From assembly GCA_039962225.1 (NCBI GenBank), contig JAMPKV010000038.1:1-49754 (forward strand): a DNA stretch of 49,754 bases, written 5' to 3'. The notes beneath the pieces were generated by a model. The model was not told the DNA's origin, ran no database searches, and saw only the letters and a program-made list of their open reading frames with translations. Position numbers and translations under genes: made by a program. The DNA is from Microcoleus sp. AS-A8. GTDB lineage: Bacteria > Cyanobacteriota > Cyanobacteriia > Cyanobacteriales > Coleofasciculaceae. Positions 1-6,754 of this stretch are shown piece by piece (within the stretch, counting starts at the first letter, position 1; each line of letters opens with the position of its first letter).

Positions 1-377
1 CCACACGTTCGCAGATTCGCGACGCTGTAATGTGGTTGTCATGTTTTTATGATGGCTTAATAATTTTTCAAGGTTCAGCGGGCGCTTTTGTGTTCGCCCA
101 TACTTAACTTAACGCATTTGTTTCGGTTTGTAAAGGTATTTTGAGTAAAAACTCTCATAATTATTAACTTTGATATTCCAAGTCGGCTGCAACCCTTTTC
201 CTGAAAGGCTTATAAGCTGTAACGCTGTTAAATTTCACTGGGCGGACGGGCAAGATGCCGCTCCCACGCCTCGTTTCCAAAATAGGGTCATGCAAAACTG
301 AATGGCTGTCAGCTTAAACCCAATCATGTAGCGATGAGATGGGTATCGCCCTTGGCTTCAACATCTGAATGAAGGGG
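1..377. other. Gene-free left edge
   Basis: No convincing coding frame, tRNA or strong terminator is visible. There are only short dyads, such as a GGGCG/CGCCC pair near 79-105 and a CCTTT/AAAGG pair near 194-208. The stretch lies downstream of the minus-strand gene that ends at 378, so it could hold its 3' untranslated region. Confidence 0.5.
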
Positions 378-1391
378 CTAAAAATCAAGCTGGGACAGAG
401 CTTGTTCCATGTCTAAGTCCAAAAACTGGTTGACGGGTTTGTAAATCCAGTAGCTCGGTGATAGTGAATCTGAGCCGATTCTTTCAAACCCCAAAGCCAT
501 TGCTAAGCTCTCATAGCTGTATACGGGATGGAGAATCATCACATATAAATCGCACAGGTTGGGAAAATCAACCTGCATTTGTCTTAAGGTTTCTTGCGTA
601 TCCTTTAAGAATCGACACACATTGTCTCTCGTTTGGTAGGGAGTATCGATCTTCCAGCTCCGGACAAAGACAGCAGAGCAATCTGGATCGGGAGGGATAG
701 CGATTTGCAGTGGATCGCTCTCGGAATTAGAACCTAAATGCAGGGTTTTGCTCGGAGGGAGAAAGAAATTTTTCTCACAATCTTCAGCGGTAGGATACAA
801 AAGGTAAAATCCTACCGGTTTATAGTTATCACAACGGCGCAGTACCCGCATACCTTTGGGGTATTCCTTGACCCAACGGCGCAAGACATTAACAATCTTG
901 AGTTTGACAGCAGCGGTGTCGCTGTTTAGCCAGCCATAGAGGTTAGAGAGAACTTCTGCAACGAAGACAGCATCGCTGTGGTGGAAGGCATCCACCTTTA
1001 CGGGTTGAGGAGATGGCGGCGGCTTGAGTTGATATAGGATTTGAATACAAAGACTATTGCCATCAAATTTTTTCTCGATTAATCCGCGATCGCGCAGTTT
1101 ATCCAGCATCATTCCCGCCGCGCGATCGCTTCCCTGCTCTTGGTCACAATAGAACAGTGTGGCAGCTTCCTGAAGGGTACAAGAGACAAAACCATCGGGT
1201 AGTGACAATTCTGTAAGTGGCAATTTCAGGTGTTCTCCCAGCTTTCGCTGCTGCTTGACTATGAGATAAGCCCACAATCGGAGATAGCATCTAGCCTGAC
1301 GCGCCGTTAGGGTAATCTGTTCGCAAATCCTGGAGATGTATTTTTGCTGCTGTTCAATCGGAAAACACTGATTGATATTTTCTGGCCCCAT
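378..1391 (-). CDS. Winged-helix / GNAT-like two-domain protein, copy 1
   Basis: This 337-residue protein has no function I recognise. Residues about 20-120 are helix-rich and look like a winged-helix module; the motif GSDRAAGMMLDKL followed by GLIEKKFDGN resembles a recognition helix and wing. Residues about 135-325 look like a GNAT acyltransferase-type fold, with strands around GMRVLRRCD and VGFYLLYP and a late ALGFERIG motif typical of GNAT C-termini; this fold call is inference. It is a clear paralogue of the minus-strand gene at 3257-4309, sharing RSW-ID-PY, DFPNLCD and RVLRRCD motifs. It is transcribed away from the PAS-LuxR regulator at 1730, across a shared 338-bp control region. A GGAGG lies only about 2 nt before the ATG, which is unusually close. 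Confidence 0.7.
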   Translation of the reverse strand: MGPENINQCFPIEQQQKYISRICEQITLTARQARCYLRLWAYLIVKQQRKLGEHLKLPLTELSLPDGFVSCTLQEAATLFYCDQEQGSDRAAGMMLDKLRDRGLIEKKFDGNSLCIQILYQLKPPPSPQPVKVDAFHHSDAVFVAEVLSNLYGWLNSDTAAVKLKIVNVLRRWVKEYPKGMRVLRRCDNYKPVGFYLLYPTAEDCEKNFFLPPSKTLHLGSNSESDPLQIAIPPDPDCSAVFVRSWKIDTPYQTRDNVCRFLKDTQETLRQMQVDFPNLCDLYVMILHPVYSYESLAMALGFERIGSDSLSPSYWIYKPVNQFLDLDMEQALSQLDF

Positions 1392-1729
1392 AGCCTCCGG
1401 GTTGCTGCGCTTTCAGTCCCTAAAATGCTACTACGAAATTCAGTTATCTAAGCCTTAAGTAACCTAAATGATAGATGGCCTCATCTATTTTGTGACTCTC
1501 GCTACTAATCAGCGATGCGAATCTTGTAAAAGATCGGCTCAAAACTTCCCCTAACTTCAGCTAACTTCACCCCACTTCACCTTACAGCACCGACTTCAGA
1601 TTGTTTGATGCATCTACAACAGGCTCATGGCAGATACACCGATGCAAAAAGCAGAATGACAGTAATACTCAACTGATAAGTCTTGCGGCAACTTAACTTT
1701 TTTGTTGACAATCCTCAAGGATATTCACG
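1392..1729. promoter_or_regulatory. Divergent control region, module 1
   Basis: This region separates two divergent genes. It contains an inverted repeat ATAGATG-GCCT-CATCTAT at 1471-1488 and a run of ACTTC-type repeats spaced by one helical turn. Those repeats start at 1544, 1554, 1564, 1574, 1584 (degenerate, ACAGCAC) and 1593. The same kind of repeat run, and a downstream block resembling CATCTACAACAG, recur in front of the paralogous regulator at 4757. This suggests conserved cis-control, perhaps by the LuxR-type proteins themselves. Confidence 0.6.
1544..1599 (+). repeat. 10-bp-phased ACTTCA(C/G) repeats, module 1
   Basis: ACTTC starts at 1544, 1554, 1564 and 1574, with a degenerate unit at 1584 and another ACTTCAG at 1593. 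Exact 10-bp spacing places the copies on one face of the helix, which fits cooperative binding of a regulator. Confidence 0.75.
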
Positions 1730-2344
1730 ATGGTCATTCTCAGTGGTGAACTCAAGAGCAATATCGAAACAGCCGAAACATCAAAGCATTCAGGAAAAAA
1801 TTTTAAAGAGATTCACTCTAAAAATTCTCAACAAGCTTCTTGGTTGCAAGTCATTATCGAAGGCTTGGTTGATGGTGTTTTGGTTCTAACTCAGCAAGGA
1901 GAGTGGGTTTACGCGAATGAGTGCGGACGTCAAATTTGCCACCAAATTTCCCCAGAGCAATCACAACAGAATTTTGTCCCACCAGCCATCTGGCATGTGT
2001 GCGAATTGTTGCTCGATCACCTCGATCCGTTTGCCGAGAAAGAAATAGTTATTAATAATGAAATCAAACTGACGAATTCAGCTAATTTTCGGATTCGAGT
2101 TCGCTGGTTAGTCTTAGAAGAAAGTGCTTGCCCTTACTTGTTGGTGACAATCGAAGACCAACATCAGGCTAGAAAAATGCAAGCCATGGCGGATGCCCAA
2201 AAATATCGATTAACTCGTCGTGAAGCAGAAGTTTGGTCACTGCATCAATCTAAGCTTTCTTACAAAGAGATTGCCGACCAGTTGTACATTACACTCAATA
2301 CTGTCAAAAAGCACATCAAGAATATTTACGCTAAACAACAATGA
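1730..2344 (+). CDS. PAS-like / LuxR-type HTH transcription regulator, copy 1
   Basis: This 204-residue protein is a predicted DNA-binding regulator. Residues about 43-80 (IIEGLVDGVLVLTQQGEWVY then AN) match the start of a PAS sensor domain. Residues about 155-202 form a LuxR/GerE helix-turn-helix, seen as LTRREAEVWSL, YKEIADQLYI and TLNTVKKHIKNIYAKQQ. There is no receiver domain. The start is supported by AAGGA 8 nt upstream of the ATG, in a context (ATTCACGATG) shared with the paralogue at 4757. The protein ends directly after the HTH. The paralogue has 12 more residues, and comparing the DNA suggests that a single-A loss at the CAACAATGA stop region shortened this copy. The ligand is unknown. 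Confidence 0.85.
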   Translation: MVILSGELKSNIETAETSKHSGKNFKEIHSKNSQQASWLQVIIEGLVDGVLVLTQQGEWVYANECGRQICHQISPEQSQQNFVPPAIWHVCELLLDHLDPFAEKEIVINNEIKLTNSANFRIRVRWLVLEESACPYLLVTIEDQHQARKMQAMADAQKYRLTRREAEVWSLHQSKLSYKEIADQLYITLNTVKKHIKNIYAKQQ

Positions 2345-2467
2345 TTCCTGGAAAGTTAGGATTAAGCCATCGTTAAATCTGTCATTTTTCGTTCAATTTA
2401 TCGGTCGCTTAACTTTCTCTATGGGGCATTGCAGCACAAAACTTTTTTGACTGTTCGTGACGCCTGT

Positions 2468-2950
2468 TTAATCCTTATTAAGGGGTATAATATTGAGTCG
2501 TTTACGAACTTCAACCAGTGGAGTATGCCAGTCGGATTGAATATCCCAATCAATTAAAGATTTGGCTTGCCGACTCATCTTGAAGACTTGTCTAATTTCT
2601 TGGAAATTGCACATACCGCTTAGCCATCCCACTAACACAACTATCGCACTCGTTGGACGAAACACTTGAGCACGGGTAAAGATCTGAAGCATAAATTCAT
2701 CACGGGGTGAGGAGGTGAAGCCTGTAAGAACATGCCAAATATCGTGGGTTCGCTGAATCAAATCTCCACTATTCAGCGGATTCAAACGGTTATGATCGAG
2801 GAAATTTGCGACTTCACGACCTAAGGTTCCATGAGGTAACTGACGTAATTCTTCTAATTTTTCTGAGGTGATTGTAAACTCTCGCTCAGGATAAATTTGA
2901 GGATTAACCGTCTGAGCAAGCTTCAAGATAATTTTTAACCAAAATGGCAT
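2468..2950 (-). CDS. Coq4-family protein
   Basis: This 160-residue protein carries the signature HDxxH-x11-E (HDIWH at about residues 69-73, then E 12 residues on). That is the metal-binding motif of the Coq4 family of quinone-biosynthesis proteins. Coq4 is known from the ubiquinone pathway, where it binds polyprenyl lipids. A cyanobacterial homologue (Nostoc Alr8543) has been crystallised with a prenyl lipid. Cyanobacteria make plastoquinone rather than ubiquinone, so the substrate here is open. The protein is soluble, with a hydrophobic helix (SAIVVLVGWLSG) around residue 100. The start is supported by AAGGAG about 9 nt upstream. It stands alone, between the two regulator modules, with an inverted repeat AGTACCC-CAGA-GGGTACT at 3021-3038 in its promoter region. 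Confidence 0.8.
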   Translation of the reverse strand: MPFWLKIILKLAQTVNPQIYPEREFTITSEKLEELRQLPHGTLGREVANFLDHNRLNPLNSGDLIQRTHDIWHVLTGFTSSPRDEFMLQIFTRAQVFRPTSAIVVLVGWLSGMCNFQEIRQVFKMSRQAKSLIDWDIQSDWHTPLVEVRKRLNIIPLNKD

Positions 2951-3256
2951 GATAAAATTCTCCTTTCTTAGAGTTGTCTTTAATATGCCTGTAGATTAAA
3001 AAAATTTTTTGATGGGCGATAGTACCCCAGAGGGTACTCTTCCCCACAAAAACTGTAGGTAGAAACAAAGATATCACAGGATAGATCAGGTACTTCATAG
3101 AGTCTGATCTGTCATTTCCCCTATTACTTTCTCTGGGAGCATCCCATTTGTACAAATATCTTTTTTGTCTCAGTACTATCCCCCTTGTCCCCCTCGTCCC
3201 TTCTCAAAACTGTTTTTGCAACTTTGGGATGCCCACTTTCTCCTTTCAAGGGATGC
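2951..3256. promoter_or_regulatory. Upstream region of the Coq4-like gene
   Basis: The region holds a perfect inverted repeat AGTACCC-CAGA-GGGTACT at 3021-3038, about 70 bp upstream of the Coq4-like start, and a 12-bp palindrome ATTTGTACAAAT at 3146-3157. Either may be an operator. Short ORFs here have no ribosome site or family features and were not accepted. Confidence 0.5.
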
Positions 3257-4309
3257 TTAAAATTCCGGAGAAGGGTAGCAAAATTCAAGCTTTGAAACGA
3301 TTTCTGCCATGTCTAAGGCTAAAAACTGATCGACTGCCATGTACAACCAGTAGACAGCTATCTTCGGATCGATACCAATTTTTTGAAACCCTAAAGCCTG
3401 TACCAGTGCTTCATATCTAGGATGAATTAGGAGCGCGTAGAAATCACAAAGATTGGGAAAATCAGCTTGCATTCGCACTAAGGTATGCTGCACATCTTCT
3501 AAAAAACGATGCACATTTTGCCAATTCTTATAGGGTGCATCAATCATCCAGCTACGCACCATAATTGAGGTACAGTCATCCTTGCCAGGGATAGCTATTT
3601 TAACAGGGTCGATATCCGAGGCGGAACTCAAATGAAGACTTTTTCCAGGAGGTAGAGAAAATTTTTCCTCAGATTCCGGCGCGACAGGATAAAGCACGTA
3701 AAATCCAACGGGATGAGAGGTGTCACAACGACGCAGCACGCGCATCCCAGTGGGATATTGTACTGCCCAAGAGCGTAGTAACTTTTTAATCTTGTGAGGT
3801 ACAGTTGCCGTCGTGTTGTTCATCCAGTTGTAGTTGTGAGCGAGAAAACTCGCCACGGGAACGGCGTCAGTTCGAGGGTTAAACTCATCGAGTACGAACT
3901 CTACGGGGTGTGCTGACTCAAAGGATTCGTGCAGGTTCGGCACACAGCGAATCTGCAAACAAATTGTATTGCCATCAAAATCTTTCTGAATTAATCCAAG
4001 GGCAGCGAGGATATCAATCATCATTCCCGCCGCGCGATCGCTGCCTCGGTCTTTGTTAGCATAAAACAATTCTGCTGCTTCGCGATGGGTGCAAGCAACA
4101 AAACCTTCTGGAAGTTGTAATTGAGTCAACGGTTGTCTCAAAACAGAGCCTAATTCTTGTTGCTGCTTGAGTAGTAGATAAGTCCACAACCGCACAAAAC
4201 ATTCAGCTCGACGACGTGTTAAACCGACTCGCCGGGGATTTAGGAGCATTGAAATGTAATTGCGCTGTTGCTCAATCGGAAACCACTGATCGATCAATTC
4301 TGGATTCAT
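3257..4309 (-). CDS. Winged-helix / GNAT-like two-domain protein, copy 2
   Basis: This 350-residue paralogue of the gene at 378-1391 has the same layout. The N-terminal winged-helix-like part contains REAAELFYANKDRGSDRAAG and GLIQKDFDGN (residues about 75-115). The C-terminal half is GNAT-like, with GMRVLRRCD, VGFYVLYP, DFPNLCDFYALLIHPRY and ALGFQKIG. No catalytic role can be read from the sequence. It is divergent from the PAS-LuxR gene at 4757, exactly as copy 1 is from the gene at 1730. The ribosome site before its ATG is weak. The strong similarity of both genes and their control regions indicates duplication of the whole pair. The Coq4-like gene now lies between the copies. Confidence 0.7.
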   Translation of the reverse strand: MNPELIDQWFPIEQQRNYISMLLNPRRVGLTRRRAECFVRLWTYLLLKQQQELGSVLRQPLTQLQLPEGFVACTHREAAELFYANKDRGSDRAAGMMIDILAALGLIQKDFDGNTICLQIRCVPNLHESFESAHPVEFVLDEFNPRTDAVPVASFLAHNYNWMNNTTATVPHKIKKLLRSWAVQYPTGMRVLRRCDTSHPVGFYVLYPVAPESEEKFSLPPGKSLHLSSASDIDPVKIAIPGKDDCTSIMVRSWMIDAPYKNWQNVHRFLEDVQHTLVRMQADFPNLCDFYALLIHPRYEALVQALGFQKIGIDPKIAVYWLYMAVDQFLALDMAEIVSKLEFCYPSPEF

Positions 4310-4756
4310 ATCCCGTAGGTTGTTGAACGAATAGAGCCTTTGGTCGAGTCAATTCGTGTTCCGTAGCTATAGTACTTATCGTTGTTTCTTGATTTTTTAT
4401 GCAATCCATCTCGTCTAAAAACACATTCAGCGTTCTAGAACGAAACTTAATCATCCCTGAAACAGTCACTACGGATACTCATTGCCTCCAATTACCGGAG
4501 CAATCTAGATCAACACCCTGAAATCGCATGATTTCGTATTGTATTAGCAAAAGCCTGAAATCGCCGAAAAACTTCACCCTACTTCAGGTTAATTCAGCTT
4601 TCCTCTATCTCTACAACAGAATTCGCTAAGTTTGGGAAATCTCCGACTCAATCCTTGTAGCTACACCCAACCGAAACGCAAAATGACCTTAACCCTCAAC
4701 TGAGAAGAGTCTCCCATCGCTTGACTCCTCAGCTGTGACTTTGAAGGAGATTCACG
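4310..4756. promoter_or_regulatory. Divergent control region, module 2
   Basis: The 447 bp contain an inverted repeat GAAATC-GCAT-GATTTC at 4520-4535. They also hold three 10-bp-phased repeats: ACTTCAC at 4571, ACTTCAG at 4581 and AATTCAG at 4591. A CTCTACAACAGA block follows, and a segment resembling CAAAATGACCTTAACC. All are positioned as in the module 1 control region, so the regulatory DNA was duplicated with the genes and kept. Confidence 0.6.
4571..4597 (+). repeat. 10-bp-phased ACTTCA repeats, module 2
   Basis: Three units start at 4571, 4581 and 4591 (the last is AATTCAG). It is a shorter version of the repeat run at 1544-1599, with the same spacing and orientation relative to the LuxR-type gene. 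Confidence 0.7.
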
Positions 4757-5407
4757 ATGTCCATGTTGGCAGCTAAACTGAACCGTCACCTTAAAACTGT
4801 TGAAAGACTGAATTCTTCTGACATACAGCTCAAAGCGTCTCATGCTGAACATTCAAAACACCCTAATTTGCTGCAAGCCATTATTGAAGGCTTTATGGAT
4901 GGTGTCTTAATTTTGACTGAAAAAGGAGAATTGATTCACGCGAATCAGCGTGCGCGTCGCCTTTGCCTGCAATTTTCCTCAGAGCAATTACAACCCAATT
5001 TAGTCCCTCTACCTATTTGGCGAATTTGCGAATCCTTGATCGATAGCCGCGAACTATTTCCCGAACAAACCATGATTATTGAGGCGGAACTAGACACAAA
5101 GAATGCAGAGGTTTTGCGCGTTAGGGTTCGATGGCTACAGTTCGAGCAAGGTGATACTCCTAACTTGTTAGTAACCCTTGAAAATAGGAGTCAGTCTACT
5201 AACACTACAGCGTTTACGGAGGCACAACAATATAATTTGACTCCCCGTGAATCAGAAGTTTGGTCACTCCGTCGCGCCAACTACTCTTACAAAGAAATCG
5301 CCACCAAATTGTATATTACGACCAACACCGTCAAGAAACACCTGAAAAATGTTTACGCCAAACAACAAATGAGTGATTGGAGTGAGAAAGAACGAGACGT
5401 CAGTTAG
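4757..5407 (+). CDS. PAS-like / LuxR-type HTH transcription regulator, copy 2
   Basis: This 216-residue paralogue of the gene at 1730 has a PAS-like segment at residues about 38-75 (IIEGFMDGVLILTEKGELIH then AN) and a LuxR-type HTH at about 155-203 (LTPRESEVWSL, YKEIATKLYI, TNTVKKHLKNVYAKQQ). A short tail, MSDWSEKERDVS, follows. There is no phosphoacceptor receiver domain, so any signal would enter through the PAS part. AAGGAG 8 nt upstream of the ATG fixes the start. It is divergently paired with the winged-helix/GNAT-like gene at 3257. Autoregulation through the phased repeats at 4571-4597 is an inference. Confidence 0.85.
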   Translation: MSMLAAKLNRHLKTVERLNSSDIQLKASHAEHSKHPNLLQAIIEGFMDGVLILTEKGELIHANQRARRLCLQFSSEQLQPNLVPLPIWRICESLIDSRELFPEQTMIIEAELDTKNAEVLRVRVRWLQFEQGDTPNLLVTLENRSQSTNTTAFTEAQQYNLTPRESEVWSLRRANYSYKEIATKLYITTNTVKKHLKNVYAKQQMSDWSEKERDVS

Positions 5408-5580
5408 TTTTAGCTAACCTCAATTCCAGCTTTCAGCTTTTCTGCTGAGCAACGGGAGGATTTCTCAACCCAGCGCGGGGAGTCCTCTACTATTGCATTC
5501 ACGAAGTGAGTCTTGGAGAATTTTACACAAAAACCGGGATGTTGTTGGATACGTCACACTTCTAAATAAATGACTGTGTG

Positions 5581-6621
5581 ATGATCGAACCCATGCCAAT
5601 TTTCCACTCCCGAACCGTTACTTACAGTCCTGCTTACACTCTTGTTCCGACTTACGAGTGCTTTAATCGCTGTACTTACTGCAATTTTCGCACCGACTCA
5701 GGGCAAAGCCCTTGGTTGAACCTTTCTGAGGCACAAAGTAAGCTGAGACAGCTTCAAACTCAGGGTGTGTGTGAAATTCTGCTACTCAGTGGCGAGGTAC
5801 ATCCCCGATCATCACGTCGAGCTGAATGGTTCAAACGAATTTATGATTTAGGTGAACTCGCCCTGTCATTGGGATTTTTGCCCCATACCAATGCCGGCCC
5901 CCTGAGTTTTGAGGAAATGAAAGCCCTCAAACAGGTGAATGTGTCGATGGGGTTAATGCTGGAACAGTTAACGCCCAAGTTACTGCAAACTGTTCATCGT
6001 CATGCTCCCAGTAAGATACCAGGGGTGCGTTTGCAACAGTTGGAATGGGCAGGAGAATTGCGGATTCCGTTTACAACGGGGTTACTGTTGGGGATTGGGG
6101 AGACTCAAGAAGATTGGTGGGAGACGTTGGAGGCGATCGCACGGCTTCACTATACTTATGGTCATATCCAAGAAGTTATCCTGCAACCCCATAGTCCTGG
6201 AAGTCAGCAGAGTTGGGATGCTCCTGCTTTTGATCCCGACCAATTACCAGAGGTTATTGCCAAAGCGCGTGAAATTTTGCCAGCGGATATTACGATTCAA
6301 ATTCCGCCGAATTTAGTCGGCGACACCGTAGGGGCGATTCATGAATCGCCCCTACAGGTATGTTTGGAGGCGGGTGCGAGGGATTTGGGGGGAATTGGGC
6401 CAAAAGATGAGGTGAATCCTGATTATCCTCATCCTAGTGCTCAGGAACTTAGGGAAATTTTAGAGCCTGCTGGGTGGGAGTTGGTGCCGAGATTGCCGAT
6501 TTATCCTCAATATGACAGTTGGTTGTCACCGAATTTGAGATCGCTGGTTGAGGGGTGGCGGACTGGTGCATTGCCTGAAACTGTAGGGGAGATTCATGAA
6601 TCGCCCCTACGCGAGATTTAA
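5581..6621 (+). CDS. cofG: 7,8-didemethyl-8-hydroxy-5-deazariboflavin synthase, CofG subunit
   Basis: CofG is a radical-SAM enzyme that, with CofH, makes the deazaflavin FO, used as the antenna of some DNA photolyases and as F420 precursor. The radical-SAM cluster motif CFNRCTYCNF (CxxxCxxC) lies near residue 27, and GARDLGGIGPKDEVNPDYPH, typical of CofG, near residue 270. The protein is 346 residues from the ATG; a GTG at 5578 and an ATG at 5593 are alternatives, and no ribosome site decides between them. Two palindromic repeats are translated in frame: one internal (VGAIHESPL, 6328-6355) and one at the C-terminus (VGEIHESPL, 6583-6610), so this protein carries repeat-derived peptides. cofH is not in the window. 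Confidence 0.93.
   Translation: MIEPMPIFHSRTVTYSPAYTLVPTYECFNRCTYCNFRTDSGQSPWLNLSEAQSKLRQLQTQGVCEILLLSGEVHPRSSRRAEWFKRIYDLGELALSLGFLPHTNAGPLSFEEMKALKQVNVSMGLMLEQLTPKLLQTVHRHAPSKIPGVRLQQLEWAGELRIPFTTGLLLGIGETQEDWWETLEAIARLHYTYGHIQEVILQPHSPGSQQSWDAPAFDPDQLPEVIAKAREILPADITIQIPPNLVGDTVGAIHESPLQVCLEAGARDLGGIGPKDEVNPDYPHPSAQELREILEPAGWELVPRLPIYPQYDSWLSPNLRSLVEGWRTGALPETVGEIHESPLREI
6328..6355. repeat. 28-bp perfect palindrome inside cofG
   Basis: It is a perfect palindrome with half-site GTAGGGGCGATTCA. It lies in frame within cofG, just before the conserved GARDLGGIGP segment, and encodes VGAIHESPL. It looks like a dispersed REP-type element. Confidence 0.85.
6583..6610. repeat. Second copy of the 28-bp palindrome, cofG 3' end
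   Basis: Same element as at 6328-6355 with one mismatch in the left arm (A for C). It is read in the same frame (VGEIHESPL) a few codons before the cofG stop. Confidence 0.85.
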
Positions 6622-6690
6622 ACTCTAGGTTAGAATCGCGCTCAATGGCAAAATTTTCGATTTATGGCTTCCAATCCCGACTTACTCGAT

Positions 6691-6704
6691 AACCTCTAAC
6701 CTCT
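6691..6704 (+). repeat. 7-bp tandem duplication AACCTCT x2
   Basis: Two adjacent AACCTCT units lie 27 bp after an ATG at 6664. Removing one unit would join that ATG in frame to the downstream P-loop ATPase (MASNPDLLDNLYNAFDP onward). As it stands, the ATG frame stops right after DNL. Confidence 0.8.
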
Positions 6705-6754
6705 ACAACGCCTTTGACCCGTGTCGACCTTTACCCGCAGGTGACCCGAACTAT

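Noticed and set aside
2904-3155. 83-codon minus-strand ORF upstream of the Coq4-like gene
   Set aside because: It overlaps the Coq4 start in another frame and has no family pattern; the region fits a promoter better.
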